In this document: piece by piece, positions 22,120-30,664 of the stretch
Layout: each line of letters starts with the position of its first letter
Numbering within the stretch: the first letter of the stretch is position 1
Assembly: GCA_035574235.1 (NCBI GenBank)
Contig: DATLZA010000024.1
Span: 1-41,319, forward strand
DNA: 41,319 nt
Direction: 5' to 3'
Source: Planctomycetota bacterium
GTDB lineage: Bacteria > Planctomycetota > MHYJ01 > JACPRB01
Translations under genes and position numbers: made by a program
The notes under the pieces: generated by a model
The model's input: the letters and a program-made list of their open reading frames with translations, nothing else
Database searches by the model: none
Told to the model about the DNA's origin: nothing

Positions 22120-22724
22120 GCCGGCTTCTCCGCCTCGTCCGCCAGAAGAGTCTTCAGCCGCTCCATCGCCGCGTGCATCCGGGATTTCACCGTTCCCACC
22201 GGAATATCGAGAATCTGCGCGATCTCCTGATACTTCATTCCCTGAAGCTCGCTCAGGATCACCACCGCCTTCTGCTCCTCGGGCAGCCGATCCAGCGCCC
22301 GCCGAAGCGCCTCCTGCGCCTCCCTCCGGGACAGCACGTCCACCGGCGTGGGACCTTCCGCCGGAAGCCGCGCCGCGAGAGACGCCCCCTCCCCGTCGCG
22401 CGCCGTCACCGCTTCGAGCGACACCGGCCGGCCTCCGTGCGCCGCCTCGGACCGCATCCGGTCGATCCAGAGATTCCGCGCCACGCGGAAAAGAAACGTC
22501 GTGAACTTGGCCTGCGGCTCGTAGCGGTCCAGATGCGCGTACAGCCGCAGAAAGACCTCCTGCGCGCAGTCCTCCGCCGCCTGCCGGTCCCAGGTCAAGT
22601 GATAGAAAAAATTTATCAGAGAGCGCTGATGACGGTCGACGAGCGCCTGGAAGGCCGCCAGCTTTCCCTTCTGAAAGGCGGCCACCAGCTCCGCGTCGCT
22701 CAGTTTGGCTCCGTCACCTTCCAT
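22116..22724 (-). CDS. ECF-type RNA polymerase sigma factor
   Basis: A 202-residue sigma-70 family protein with region 2 at about 25-92 (QAAEDCAQEVFLRLYAHLDRY, KFTTFLFRVARNLWIDRMR) and region 4 at about 135-192 (LPEEQKAVVILSELQGMKYQ, then EIAQILDIPVGTVKSRMHAA). Region 3 is absent, as expected for ECF factors. The ATG at 22724 starts the conserved part; an in-frame extension upstream overlaps tsaE and is low complexity. The overlap with the anti-sigma gene indicates that the two proteins act as a pair, the sigma factor being released when the membrane toroid senses its signal. Confidence 0.93.
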   Translation of the reverse strand: MEGDGAKLSDAELVAAFQKGKLAAFQALVDRHQRSLINFFYHLTWDRQAAEDCAQEVFLRLYAHLDRYEPQAKFTTFLFRVARNLWIDRMRSEAAHGGRPVSLEAVTARDGEGASLAARLPAEGPTPVDVLSRREAQEALRRALDRLPEEQKAVVILSELQGMKYQEIAQILDIPVGTVKSRMHAAMERLKTLLADEAEKPA

Positions 22725-22735
22725 ACAAACGGCGC

Positions 22736-23197
22736 TCAGGCCGAAAGGTTCGCCGCGCGCAGGACCTCCGCGCTTCGCGGGCCCCGGGGCTCGAACCGCA
22801 GGCGGCGCGACGAGGGACCCGTCACCTCGAAACTCACCCGCAGGTGATCCCCCAGGAGGCCCTCGTCCACCTTGTCCCCCCATTCCAGGACGACGACGGC
22901 ATCGTCCCTCACGTCGTAAAAGCCCAGGGCCGCCAGATCGGGCGCCTCCAGCCGGTAAAGATCGAAATGGGCCAGCGGCACCCGGGCCGCATAAAGGTTC
23001 AGGAGAACGAAGGTGGGACTCGTCACCCCGCCTTCGCCGGACACCCCCAGCCCCCGCGCCACTCCTTTGACGAAACGAGTCTTCCCCGCCCCCAGTTCGC
23101 CCACCAGCGCCATCCGGACGCCCGGCCCGGACGCCGCTCCCAGACGGCGGCCCAGCTCCTCGGTCTCCTCGGGCGAATGCGTCTCCCGTTCGATCAT
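22736..23197 (-). CDS. tsaE: tRNA threonylcarbamoyladenosine biosynthesis ATPase TsaE
   Basis: A 153-residue P-loop protein of the TsaE (YjeE) family, needed with TsaB, TsaC and TsaD for the t6A37 modification of ANN-decoding tRNAs. The Walker A motif is GELGAGKT, preceded by the family pattern HSPEETEELGRRLG, and followed by TSPTFVLLNLY and LAHFDLYRL, which are diagnostic. VLEWGDKVDEGL matches the conserved W-E/D segment. The ATG overlaps the thiL stop by four bases. Confidence 0.93.
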   Translation of the reverse strand: MIERETHSPEETEELGRRLGAASGPGVRMALVGELGAGKTRFVKGVARGLGVSGEGGVTSPTFVLLNLYAARVPLAHFDLYRLEAPDLAALGFYDVRDDAVVVLEWGDKVDEGLLGDHLRVSFEVTGPSSRRLRFEPRGPRSAEVLRAANLSA

Positions 23198-24108
23198 GAC
23201 CCGAACCGGTGCTCCCAGCCGCGCGCCTCCAGGACCTCCTCCCGGCCGTCCCGCCGCGCCAGACGCAGGCCCGGCCGGCGCTCCACCCGGCCGATCACCC
23301 GGCCCAGACGCGCCCGCTCGAGGGCCGGCCCTTCCTCCGCCGGCAGGGCGAAGAGAAGCTCGTAATCCTCCCCGTCCGCCAGCGCGTGATCCAGCGGCGA
23401 TCGACCGTCGCGCCGAGCCATCGTCCGGGCGGCCGCCGAAATCGGAATCCGGGCCTCCTCGAGCGCGGCGCCGACCCCGCCGGCCTCGCACAGATGCCCC
23501 AGATCGCGAAGCAGCCCGTCCGAAAGATCGATCATCGCCCGCACGCGGAAGCGCCGCCGGATCTCCTGCGCCTCCCGCACGCGCGGCACGAACCGCAGGT
23601 GCTTGCCCAGAAGCGACCCGCCGAGCGCCCCGGTCACGGCGAGCGCATCCCCCGGGCGGGCCCCCGAGCGCCGCAGCGGCGGCCCGCCCCGCACCTCGCC
23701 CAGAAGCGCCACGCTCAGGGCCAGTCCCCCGGCGTGCGAGGCCACGTCGCCTCCCACGATCGCCACCCCGAACCGTCGCGCCGTCCGCTCCATCCCCAGG
23801 ATCACCCGCCGCACCTCCGATTCCTCCATCTCTCGCGGAATCATCATCGCCGCCAGCGCGAACGCCGGCACCGCCCCCATGGCCGCCACGTCGCTCAGCG
23901 GACGCGCCATCGCCTTGTGGCCGATGTCTTCCGGACGCGCGGTCCGACGGTCGAAGTGAACGCCTTCGAGGACGCTGTCGATCTTGAAGACGGCAAGTCC
24001 CCGCCCGAGTCGGAGCACCGCCGCGTCGTCTCCGGAGTCCACGACGATGCGGCCGTTGCGCCGCGGCAGGCGCGCCCGGATCCAGCGCAGAAGCTCCAGC
24101 TCGCTCAC
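23194..24108 (-). CDS. thiL: Thiamine-monophosphate kinase
   Basis: A 304-residue ThiL, which phosphorylates thiamine monophosphate to the diphosphate cofactor. Visible motifs are DSGDDAAVLR near the N-terminus (ATP/Mg), HFDRRTARPEDIGHKAMARP followed by LSDVAAMGAVP, VGGD, and DLSDGLLRDLGHLC. The GTG at 24108 is preferred, because GGGAGG lies about 8 bases upstream; an ATG at 24156 would overlap the isomerase and adds a region without similarity. It overlaps tsaE at its end, and the pairing thiL-tsaE is a housekeeping cluster. Confidence 0.93.
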   Translation of the reverse strand: MSELELLRWIRARLPRRNGRIVVDSGDDAAVLRLGRGLAVFKIDSVLEGVHFDRRTARPEDIGHKAMARPLSDVAAMGAVPAFALAAMMIPREMEESEVRRVILGMERTARRFGVAIVGGDVASHAGGLALSVALLGEVRGGPPLRRSGARPGDALAVTGALGGSLLGKHLRFVPRVREAQEIRRRFRVRAMIDLSDGLLRDLGHLCEAGGVGAALEEARIPISAAARTMARRDGRSPLDHALADGEDYELLFALPAEEGPALERARLGRVIGRVERRPGLRLARRDGREEVLEARGWEHRFGS

Positions 24109-24145
24109 CGCCGCGGCCTCCCGACGGACCCGAGCGCCGCCCGGG

Positions 24146-25000
24146 TCATCCCGCAAGGTACGGGCGGATGTACGCGGCGGCCTGGCGCGCCACCTCGATC
24201 GGGTTTTCCTGGAAGGGATAAAGCTCGATCGTCACCCAGCCCGAATATCCGATCGCCCGGAGCGACTCGAAGATGGCCCGATAGTCGAGCGCCCCCCGGC
24301 CGGGCGGAAGATGGAAATGCACGCGGTCGGCGGCGATGTCCTCGAGATGAAAGTGAAGCGCCCTCCGGCCCACGCCCCGGATGAGCTCCGCGGGATCCTC
24401 CCCCACGCAGTAGAAGTGCCCGATGTCGAAATTGAGGCCCACCCCGGGATAGTCCACGTACCGGTCCGCGAACTCCTCGTATTCGCGGCCCCGCTCGATC
24501 AGAAGCGTCGGCTCGGGCTCCACGCAGACGGTGACGCCCTTCTCGACCGCCCGCTCGGCGGCCCTCCGAAGCCCCTCCGAGAAGAGACGATAGCCCTCTT
24601 CCCGCGAACGCCCCTCCAGGGGCCCCCCGGGCTCGGTCGAGATCGTCCGGGCGCCGACGGCCGCCGCCACGTCCACGCAGGCCGCCGTGTGCCGGATCCG
24701 CGCCTCCCGCACGTCCGGATCGCGGTCGATCCAGCTCGGCCAGTGAAACGTCCCCGAGCGGCCCGTCTTCGGGTCCTTGTACGCGCACATCATGAAGGCG
24801 TTGACGTTGGAAACCTTCAGGCGGTGCTTCTCGAGCGCCCGGCGGATGGAGTCCAGGCGGGCGGGCGTCAGGTCCTCGGGCCAGGCATGCGGCCGGTCGG
24901 CCATGAGTTCCAGCCCTTCGTATCCGAGATCCGCCAGGATCCCGATGGTTTCCTCGATGGAATAGCCGCGGAAGGCGTTGGAACTGAAGGCGAGCTTCAT
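24146..25000 (-). CDS. Sugar phosphate isomerase/epimerase (xylose isomerase-like TIM barrel)
   Basis: A 284-residue AP endonuclease family 2-type TIM barrel protein. The N-terminus MKLAFSSNAFRGYSIEETIG, the strand GYEGLELMADRPHAW, VCVEPEPTLL (Glu ligand), LNFDIGHFYCVGEDP (Asp and His ligands), FHLEDIA and VTIELYPF (Glu ligand) give a complete divalent-metal site. Family members act on inositol derivatives, keto-sugars or similar, so the substrate is not assignable. TATCAT ends 7 bases before ATG 25000. It heads the operon that continues with thiL, tsaE and the sigma/anti-sigma pair. Confidence 0.85.
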   Translation of the reverse strand: MKLAFSSNAFRGYSIEETIGILADLGYEGLELMADRPHAWPEDLTPARLDSIRRALEKHRLKVSNVNAFMMCAYKDPKTGRSGTFHWPSWIDRDPDVREARIRHTAACVDVAAAVGARTISTEPGGPLEGRSREEGYRLFSEGLRRAAERAVEKGVTVCVEPEPTLLIERGREYEEFADRYVDYPGVGLNFDIGHFYCVGEDPAELIRGVGRRALHFHLEDIAADRVHFHLPPGRGALDYRAIFESLRAIGYSGWVTIELYPFQENPIEVARQAAAYIRPYLAG

Positions 25001-25007
25001 CCGGCCT

Positions 25008-25059
25008 ATGATAAGCCGCGACGCCCCGCCTTGACAAGCCCCGCAGGGTGTGTCATCAT
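25008..25059. promoter_or_regulatory. Divergent promoters for the isomerase operon (minus) and the kinase gene (plus)
   Basis: Plus strand: TTGACA (25031-25036), 17-base spacer, CATCAT (25054-25059), then 11 bases to ATG 25071. Minus strand: TATCAT (25008-25013), 7 bases before ATG 25000. The plus-strand promoter is close to consensus. Confidence 0.7.
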
Positions 25060-25070
25060 TCCCCGGTTCC

Positions 25071-26144
25071 ATGGGGAAAGAGCTTCCGCACCCCCACGAG
25101 TTCAAGGACACCTACCAGTTCCGCTTCGTCCGCAAGATCGCCGAAGGGGGCATGGGCTCGATTTACGAGGCCGTGCTCTACGGCTCCGAAGGGTTTGAAA
25201 AGACCGTCACGATCAAGACGATCCGGGAGCGCTACTCCGGCGACCGCGACTTCGTGGACCTTTTCATCGGCGAAGCCAAGCTCGTGGCCGATCTGGTCCA
25301 CCAGAACATCGTGCAGATCTACAAGCTGGGCAAGATCGGCAACACGTACTACATCGCGATGGAGTACGTCCACGGGGTGAACCTCCAGGAGTTCATGCAG
25401 CGCCACCACGAGCTCCGCCGCCGCGTGCCCGTCGATCTGGGGGCGTTCATCGTCTCGCGCGTCTGCCGGGGTCTCGAATACGCCCACTCCAAGCGGGATA
25501 AGCACGGCACGCCGCTCGGGGTCGTCCATCGCGACATCTCGCCCAAAAACCTCATGATCTCGTCCGAAGGCGAGGTCAAAATCACCGACTTCGGCATCGC
25601 CAAGGCCCGCAACCTCATGAAGGACCAGGAAGGCCAGGTCCTCATGGGCAAGGCCCAGTACATGTCTCCCGAACAGGCTCAGTACATGCCCACCGACGCC
25701 CGCAGCGACATCTTCTCCCTGGGCGTCGTGATGTTCGAACTGCTGACCGGCCGGTCCATCTTCGGCGGCGCCACGGACGACACGACCCAGATCCTCGAAA
25801 ACGTCGTCGTGCGGGAGATCCCCCGCCCGCGCGATCTCAACCCCGAGATCCCTGAGCCCCTCGAGAAAATCATGCTCAAGGCGCTCGAGCGCAACCTCAC
25901 GCGGCGCTACCAGGATGCCGGAAAGATGGGCTACGACATCGAGTACTTCATGTACCACAAGGGCTACGGCCCCACGATCGTCACGCTCGAAAAATACATG
26001 CGCCAGCTCTTTCCCCACCTCTACGTGGCCCCTTTGGAGCGCCAGGATCACGGCATCCTGCCGGTTTCCCAGGCCTCCGAAGCCGACCGGGCGCTGGCGG
26101 AGGCGCCGACCGTGGTCGATCCGAAGGCTCCTCCGAAGAAATAG
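25071..26144 (+). CDS. Soluble Ser/Thr protein kinase (Hanks type)
   Basis: A 357-residue kinase without membrane segment. Conserved elements are the glycine loop AEGGMGSIYEA (24-34), Lys49 in TVTIKTI, the Glu of the C helix (EAKLVADLVHQNIVQ), the catalytic loop VVHRDISPKN (151-160), DFG (173-175), MSPEQAQ and the APE-side helix. HRDISPKN in place of HRDLKPxN is common in bacterial homologues and compatible with activity. The C-terminal 70 residues after the kinase lobe contain YFMYHKGYGPT and no PASTA domains. The ATG at 25071 is chosen because an upstream GTG at 25050 overlaps the -10 box. The kinase precedes rpmH by 56 bases; the targets are unknown. Confidence 0.93.
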   Translation: MGKELPHPHEFKDTYQFRFVRKIAEGGMGSIYEAVLYGSEGFEKTVTIKTIRERYSGDRDFVDLFIGEAKLVADLVHQNIVQIYKLGKIGNTYYIAMEYVHGVNLQEFMQRHHELRRRVPVDLGAFIVSRVCRGLEYAHSKRDKHGTPLGVVHRDISPKNLMISSEGEVKITDFGIAKARNLMKDQEGQVLMGKAQYMSPEQAQYMPTDARSDIFSLGVVMFELLTGRSIFGGATDDTTQILENVVVREIPRPRDLNPEIPEPLEKIMLKALERNLTRRYQDAGKMGYDIEYFMYHKGYGPTIVTLEKYMRQLFPHLYVAPLERQDHGILPVSQASEADRALAEAPTVVDPKAPPKK

Positions 26145-26173
26145 TTGACACCGCGGAGGCGCCCGGGTAGGGT
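26145..26173 (+). promoter_or_regulatory. sigma70-type promoter of rpmH-dtd
   Basis: TTGACA (26145-26150) begins directly after the kinase stop codon; 17 bases later is TAGGGT (26168-26173). The leader before ATG 26201 would be about 20 bases, with GGGA as a weak ribosome-binding site. Confidence 0.6.
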
Positions 26174-26200
26174 GAGACGCCCTGAACGACGGGAAAATCC

Positions 26201-26380
26201 ATGGGATACATCTGGAAGAGCCGCAACCGGCGCCGTAAGAACAAGCATGGTTTCCGCGCCCGCATGAAGACCAAGGGCGGGCGCAAGGTCCTGGCCGCCC
26301 GCCGCCGTCGCGGCTGCTGGAAGCTCACCGTCAGCGACGAACCCAACGTCCGGCGTCACCGCGGCTGCGTGCACGGGTAG
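26201..26380 (+). CDS. rpmH: Ribosomal protein bL34, atypical
   Basis: A 59-residue very basic protein. Residues 16-22 are HGFRARM, followed by [16 protein letters not shown] and LTVS, the signature of bL34 with the same spacing as the E. coli protein: 15 residues precede HGFRARM in both. The first residues MGYIWKSRN replace the usual MKRTYQPS, the segment GCWKLTVS replaces GRKRLTVS, and there is a 14-residue extension ([14 protein letters not shown]). bL34 normally sits beside rnpA and dnaA near the origin; here it lies between a kinase gene and dtd. It is either the only bL34 of this lineage or a diverged paralogue. A promoter of its own supports expression. Confidence 0.82.
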   Translation: MGYIWKSRNRRRKNKHGFRARMKTKGGRKVLAARRRRGCWKLTVSDEPNVRRHRGCVHG

Positions 26381-26401
26381 GCGGCCTCCCGGCGGGCCGC
26401 C

Positions 26402-26875
26402 ATGATCGCCCTCCTCCAGCGCGTCCTCGAAGCGTCCGTCACCGTCGAGGGGGCCGTCGTCGGCGCGATCGGAAGAGGGCTCCTGATCTTCCTGGGCGTC
26501 GAACGCGGCGACGGCGACCCGCAGGCCGATGCCCTGGCCCGCAAGATCGCCGGACTTCGCCTCTTCGAAGACCCCGCCGGAAAAATGAACCTTTCCAACG
26601 AGGACATCGGCGGAGACTATCTCGTCGTATCCCAGTTCACCCTGTGCGCGGATCTCTCGCGCGGAAAACGTCCCGGCTTCGACCGCGCCCTGCCTCCGCC
26701 CGAATCGGAGCGCCTCTACCGGCGCTTCTGCGAACGTCTCGCCGCCGACACCGGCCGTCCGGTGCGGACCGGAACCTTCGGCGCCTCGATGATCGTGAGC
26801 CTGAAAAACGAGGGTCCGGCGACCTTCCTCGTCCGGGTGCCGCCCGATCAGACCCGCGCCGGAGACGCGGGATAG
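26402..26875 (+). CDS. dtd: D-aminoacyl-tRNA deacylase
   Basis: A 157-residue DTD, which hydrolyses D-amino acids mischarged on tRNA and so enforces homochirality in translation. The two active-site motifs are present: SQFTLCAD (SQFT motif) and NEGPATF (NxGPxT motif). The N-terminus [17 protein letters not shown] and the segment FLGVERGDG match the family. ATG 26402 is 21 bases after the rpmH stop. Its last 28 bases overlap the end of the convergent BY-kinase gene. Confidence 0.95.
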   Translation: MIALLQRVLEASVTVEGAVVGAIGRGLLIFLGVERGDGDPQADALARKIAGLRLFEDPAGKMNLSNEDIGGDYLVVSQFTLCADLSRGKRPGFDRALPPPESERLYRRFCERLAADTGRPVRTGTFGASMIVSLKNEGPATFLVRVPPDQTRAGDAG

Positions 26876-28797
26876 ACGGAGTAACGCTCCCCTTCCCCGA
26901 CGCGGGCGAACGTCAGCGCCACCCCCGCCACGTCCGCCCGCACGTTCCTGAGCAGATGGCGCGTCCATCCGAGCGCGCGGCGGTCCGAAAGGCCGGACCG
27001 CACGACCCACACGTTCGTGTCCACCAGCCGCGCCAGCGTCACCGCCTCCCCCGCCCCCCGCACCGGAGGCCCGTCGCAGAGAACGACGTCGTAGCGTTCC
27101 CGCAGGGCCCGCAGAAGATCGACCATGCGGGAGGACTCCAGAAGTTCCCCGGGCAGGTCCTCCGTCGGTCCCGACGGAAGAAGAAAAAGCGTCGCCACGT
27201 CGGTGGCGGCCATGAAGAAATTCGGCTCGTCCGCGCCCAGCAGGTAGGTCGAAAGCCCCTGGCTGTTGTCGATCCCGAAGATCTCATGCAGCCGCGGCGA
27301 GCGCAGGTCCGCATCGACGAGCGCGACCGAAAGCCCCTTGCGCGCCAGCGCCACGGCCAGGTTGGCGGCGACCGTGGTCTTGCCCTCCCCGGGTCGGGCG
27401 CTCGTGACCCCCACGGTGCGGAACTCCCGCTCCGCCAGATACCCCCGCAGAACCGCGGCGGCGGCGCTGTAGATCTCCGAAAGCGGATCCTTCGGGTGCA
27501 GTCCGAGAACGAGCGGCTGCCCGGCCGGCGGAATCTGGGCCAGACCCGGCAGGTTGAGATACCGCTTGACGTCCGCGTCCGTGCGCACGCGACGATCGAA
27601 CCGGTCCGCCAGGAACCCCACGCCCACCGCCCCCGCAAGCGACGCCGGGATCGCCCAGAGGAGAATTCCGGCCGCGCCGCCGCGCCCCCGGGTCTCCGCC
27701 GTCTCGTGCTCCACGGAGACCTGAACGCCCTCGCGTGCGGCGCGCGCGGTTTCGATCCGCCGGACCAGATCTTCGGCCGCGGTCAGGCGGGCCCTCAAAT
27801 GCTCAAGCTCCGCCCGCCGGGGCTCCGCGCGCCGCTCCTCGTCCTCCAGGTCGCGCAGCTCCAGCATCCGGCGAAGCCTCCGCTCGTCCAGACGGCGCAG
27901 AGCCAGGTCGAGGTCGGACGCCTCCTGTCTCAGGGCGACGATCGTGCGCGCCCGGACGCGGTACAGCTCCGCGCGCTTCTCCTCCTCCAGCTCCGCCAGG
28001 CGCGCGGCGAGCTGCCGGTATTCGGGGCTGTCGGGAGAACGGGACAGGCGCTTGAGCGCGATCTGAGCGTGAATGGAATCGATCTCCGACCGCAGGCGCT
28101 CCAGCACGGGGGAGGTCAGGCCGTCTTCCTCCGGCCCCGTCGGCAGAGCCTCCCGCAGGCGGTGCTCGGCCGCCTCCAGTTCCTGAGCGCGCAGAAGGAG
28201 TTTGTCCTGGCGCGAGCGGATCCCTTCGATCTCGCGCTCGATTTCGGCCAGGGAGGCTTCGAGGATCTGGCGGCGCCGCGCCCGCTCGCGGGCGGGACCT
28301 TCCTCGACCGCCTGAGCGTCTTCGGCGGTCTCGATCCGCCCGCGCACCTCCCGGCGCCGGCGCTCGACGGCCTCCTTCGCGCGGTCCAGCGCCTCGGCGG
28401 CCCTGGCCCGGGCCTCCTCACGCGCCATCCGGCTCAGCGCCTGAACCGCCTGAAGCGCGCTTTCCGCCGACGGCGCCGCGGCGCGGATCCGGTATCGCCG
28501 CTCGCCCGCCGGCTCGATTCGAAGGGAAACCCCCTGTTTCATGGAGGCGGTCAGACGTTCGCCCAGACGCCGCAGGTCCGCCGCATCGAAGGCCGGCGGC
28601 TCGCCTTCGAGCGCGGCGGCCAGCTCGGAAGCGCGCACGAGGCGGCGTTCCTCGCGCAGCGTCAGAATCGCTTCGGCTTCGTGAAGGCGCGGGCCCCGGA
28701 GGGCGGCCGCGACGCCGGCGGCGGCCAGGAAAACCGCCAGGGCTCCCAGAAACGCCGCCTTGCGGCGGCCGAGCATCGAAAGAAAGGCGCGCGCCAT
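26848..28797 (-). CDS. Wzz/BY-kinase fusion for exopolysaccharide chain-length control
   Basis: A 649-residue inner-membrane protein combining a polysaccharide co-polymerase and a CpsD/CapB-type tyrosine autokinase. There are membrane helices at about 15-33 and 375-395, with a long charged coiled coil (about 110-350) between them, then a cytoplasmic ATPase with Walker [11 protein letters not shown] (467-475 region), Walker A' [18 protein letters not shown] and Walker [10 protein letters not shown]. The C-terminal tyrosine cluster used for autophosphorylation is reduced to two tyrosines ([11 protein letters not shown]). Such proteins control export and length of surface polysaccharide. It is the last gene of a unit with rfbB, pilT2 and a thioredoxin-like gene; no Wza or glycosyltransferases are in the window. 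Confidence 0.88.
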   Translation of the reverse strand: MARAFLSMLGRRKAAFLGALAVFLAAAGVAAALRGPRLHEAEAILTLREERRLVRASELAAALEGEPPAFDAADLRRLGERLTASMKQGVSLRIEPAGERRYRIRAAAPSAESALQAVQALSRMAREEARARAAEALDRAKEAVERRRREVRGRIETAEDAQAVEEGPARERARRRQILEASLAEIEREIEGIRSRQDKLLLRAQELEAAEHRLREALPTGPEEDGLTSPVLERLRSEIDSIHAQIALKRLSRSPDSPEYRQLAARLAELEEEKRAELYRVRARTIVALRQEASDLDLALRRLDERRLRRMLELRDLEDEERRAEPRRAELEHLRARLTAAEDLVRRIETARAAREGVQVSVEHETAETRGRGGAAGILLWAIPASLAGAVGVGFLADRFDRRVRTDADVKRYLNLPGLAQIPPAGQPLVLGLHPKDPLSEIYSAAAAVLRGYLAEREFRTVGVTSARPGEGKTTVAANLAVALARKGLSVALVDADLRSPRLHEIFGIDNSQGLSTYLLGADEPNFFMAATDVATLFLLPSGPTEDLPGELLESSRMVDLLRALRERYDVVLCDGPPVRGAGEAVTLARLVDTNVWVVRSGLSDRRALGWTRHLLRNVRADVAGVALTFARVGEGERYSVYPASPARV

Positions 28798-28884
28798 AGT
28801 CCTATCCTGCTAGATCGGCAGGACGGCGCCCGGCCTTGAAGGAACCTCCGGCGCCCCTCCCGGGGGCGGCTAACGCTGGAACAG

Positions 28885-29457
28885 TCAGGAGGTCTTGTCC
28901 TCCACCTCCTTCTCGGCCACTTCTTGCCCCGCCAGAACGGCCTCCAGGGCCCGGCGCGCGAAGGCCTGGCCGTCCTGAACGAGAGGTCCTCGGTACCGCA
29001 GGACGCGGTCTTTGTCGATAATGAGGGTCAGCGTCGTCCGGGCGTTGAAGCTCCCGGCGGCCCGGCCCGTCTTGTCGGCGACGCACGGAAAGCTGAGCCC
29101 CTTTTTCAGATTGAACTGCGTGGCCTGCGCGGCGGTCTCCCCCCGGCTGCCGACCACCGCCCGGATCTGCGCCTTGCTCCGGAACGCCCGGTAAAACTTT
29201 TCCATGTCCGCCTCTTCCAGGCGGCACGGCCCGCACGTCGTGCAGTAGAAGAAAAGAACGACCGGACCCTTCGTCCCGCCGGCCAGAAGCTCGCTCAACT
29301 TCCAGTCCTTGCCGGCGGCGTCCGTCAATTCAAAATCCGGAACCTCCTGGCCTACGCGCACGGGCGTCCCGCCCGCGCCGCGGCTCGAATCCTGAACGGC
29401 CCCGGCAAGAAGGATCAGGGTCCCCAGGAGCGTCCCCATCCGGCCGGCTTTATTCAT
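28885..29457 (-). CDS. TlpA-like secreted thioredoxin-fold protein
   Basis: A 190-residue exported protein: signal peptide at about 1-21 (MNKAGRMGTLLGTLILLAGA), then a thioredoxin-fold core starting PDFELTDAAGKDWKLSELL. The active-site motif is YCTTCGPCR: CGPC (75-78) with an additional Cys72, giving CxxCxxC. Later strands KGLSFPCVADKTGRAAGSF and TLTLIIDKDRVLRYRGPL are as in AhpC/TSA and TlpA proteins. It likely reduces or resolves disulphides outside the cytoplasm. It lies 39 bases after pilT2. Confidence 0.82.
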   Translation of the reverse strand: MNKAGRMGTLLGTLILLAGAVQDSSRGAGGTPVRVGQEVPDFELTDAAGKDWKLSELLAGGTKGPVVLFFYCTTCGPCRLEEADMEKFYRAFRSKAQIRAVVGSRGETAAQATQFNLKKGLSFPCVADKTGRAAGSFNARTTLTLIIDKDRVLRYRGPLVQDGQAFARRALEAVLAGQEVAEKEVEDKTS

Positions 29458-29496
29458 GACGTCGGCTCTCCGAACGGAACCCCGGATCGCGCCTCC

Positions 29497-30636
29497 TCAC
29501 CCCAATATCTTACGCTCGTCTCCCAGGTAAATCCCCTGGAGGTTCATCTTGAGCTGTTCGGGATTCGGCGAGTACTGGAGCGCCACCTTCTTGGAGACCA
29601 GCCCCGCGTTGATGAGATCCACGAGCGACATGTTGAGGTCCTGCATCCCCTCCTCGCGGGAGGCCCGGATGAGGTCCGCCAGCTTCTTGTCTTCGCCCGT
29701 GGCGATGAGCTTCTGGGCGGTCGCGTTGTTGAACAGGATCTCCACGGCGGGCACCACGCGCACCCCCTCCTTCGCCGCGGGGAGCAGTCTCTGGCAGAGA
29801 ATCGCCCGGAGATTGAAGGCCAGGGATTGCCGGATGAGCGGCTGGCGCTCCGTCGGGAAAAGATCGAGCAGCCGCCCGATGCACTGCGGCGCGCTCGAGG
29901 CGTGAATCGTCGAGAAGACGAGATGCCCCGTCTCCGCCGCCATCAGCGCCGCGTCGAACGACACGTAGTCCCGCATCTCCCCGATGAGAATCACGTCGGG
30001 ATCCTGCCGAACGGCGTACTTGAGGCCCTGATGGAAGTCGGGGACGTCGATGCCGATCTCCCGCTGCCGGACGAACGACTTCTTGTCCTGGAAGAGATAT
30101 TCGATCGGGTCCTCGAGCGTGAGAATATTGAGCCGCTGGGTGGCGTTGATGTGGTCGAGCACGCACGCCAGGGTCGTGGATTTCCCGGACCCCGTGGGCC
30201 CGGCCACGATGACGAGCCCCTGCTGGAACTCGCACACCTTGCGCGTCTCGGGCGGGAGGTTCAGCTCGTCGAAGGTCGGAATCTGGGTGTTCACCCGGCG
30301 CATGGAGACGGACACCGCCCCGCGCTCATAGAAGACGTTGATCCGGAAGCGCCCCACGCCGGGCACCGAGTAGGCGAAATCGAGGTCGTGCTCGGTCTCG
30401 AAGCGGTCGCGCTGGATGTCCGTCATGATCTCCCAGGCCAGCCGGCGGATCTCCTCGCCGGACAGGACGCGCGCCCCCATCTCGTGAAGGACGGTGTTGA
30501 CCCGCACGAGCGGCTTCTGACCGGCCTTGAGATGGAGGTCGCTGGCCTTGTGGCGCGCCGCGGCGGCCATCAAGCGCTCGATCTCGCGCGAAAACTCGGC
30601 GGTCGCGCCGCCGCCCGAAGGAGTCGCGTCCGTCAT
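29497..30636 (-). CDS. Second PilT/PilU-family ATPase
   Basis: A 379-residue PilT-type ATPase with an N-terminal extension of about 18 residues. ARHKASDLHLKAGQ is the PilT entry motif, followed by Walker A GPTGSGKS (146-153), ILTLEDPIEYLFQDKKS, Walker B DVILIGEMRD and STIHASSAPQCIGR. The longer C-terminus (DLNMSLVDLINAGL then SKKVALQYSPNPEQLKMNLQGI) resembles PilU-like proteins. GGGAGGAAGG precedes ATG 30636. It differs clearly from the first pilT in this window, so it is not a recent duplicate. The neighbours rfbB and BY-kinase suggest coordination with surface polysaccharide. Confidence 0.9.
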   Translation of the reverse strand: MTDATPSGGGATAEFSREIERLMAAAARHKASDLHLKAGQKPLVRVNTVLHEMGARVLSGEEIRRLAWEIMTDIQRDRFETEHDLDFAYSVPGVGRFRINVFYERGAVSVSMRRVNTQIPTFDELNLPPETRKVCEFQQGLVIVAGPTGSGKSTTLACVLDHINATQRLNILTLEDPIEYLFQDKKSFVRQREIGIDVPDFHQGLKYAVRQDPDVILIGEMRDYVSFDAALMAAETGHLVFSTIHASSAPQCIGRLLDLFPTERQPLIRQSLAFNLRAILCQRLLPAAKEGVRVVPAVEILFNNATAQKLIATGEDKKLADLIRASREEGMQDLNMSLVDLINAGLVSKKVALQYSPNPEQLKMNLQGIYLGDERKILG

Positions 30637-30664
30637 GCCTTCCTCCCGGGAAATTCGGAGAATT

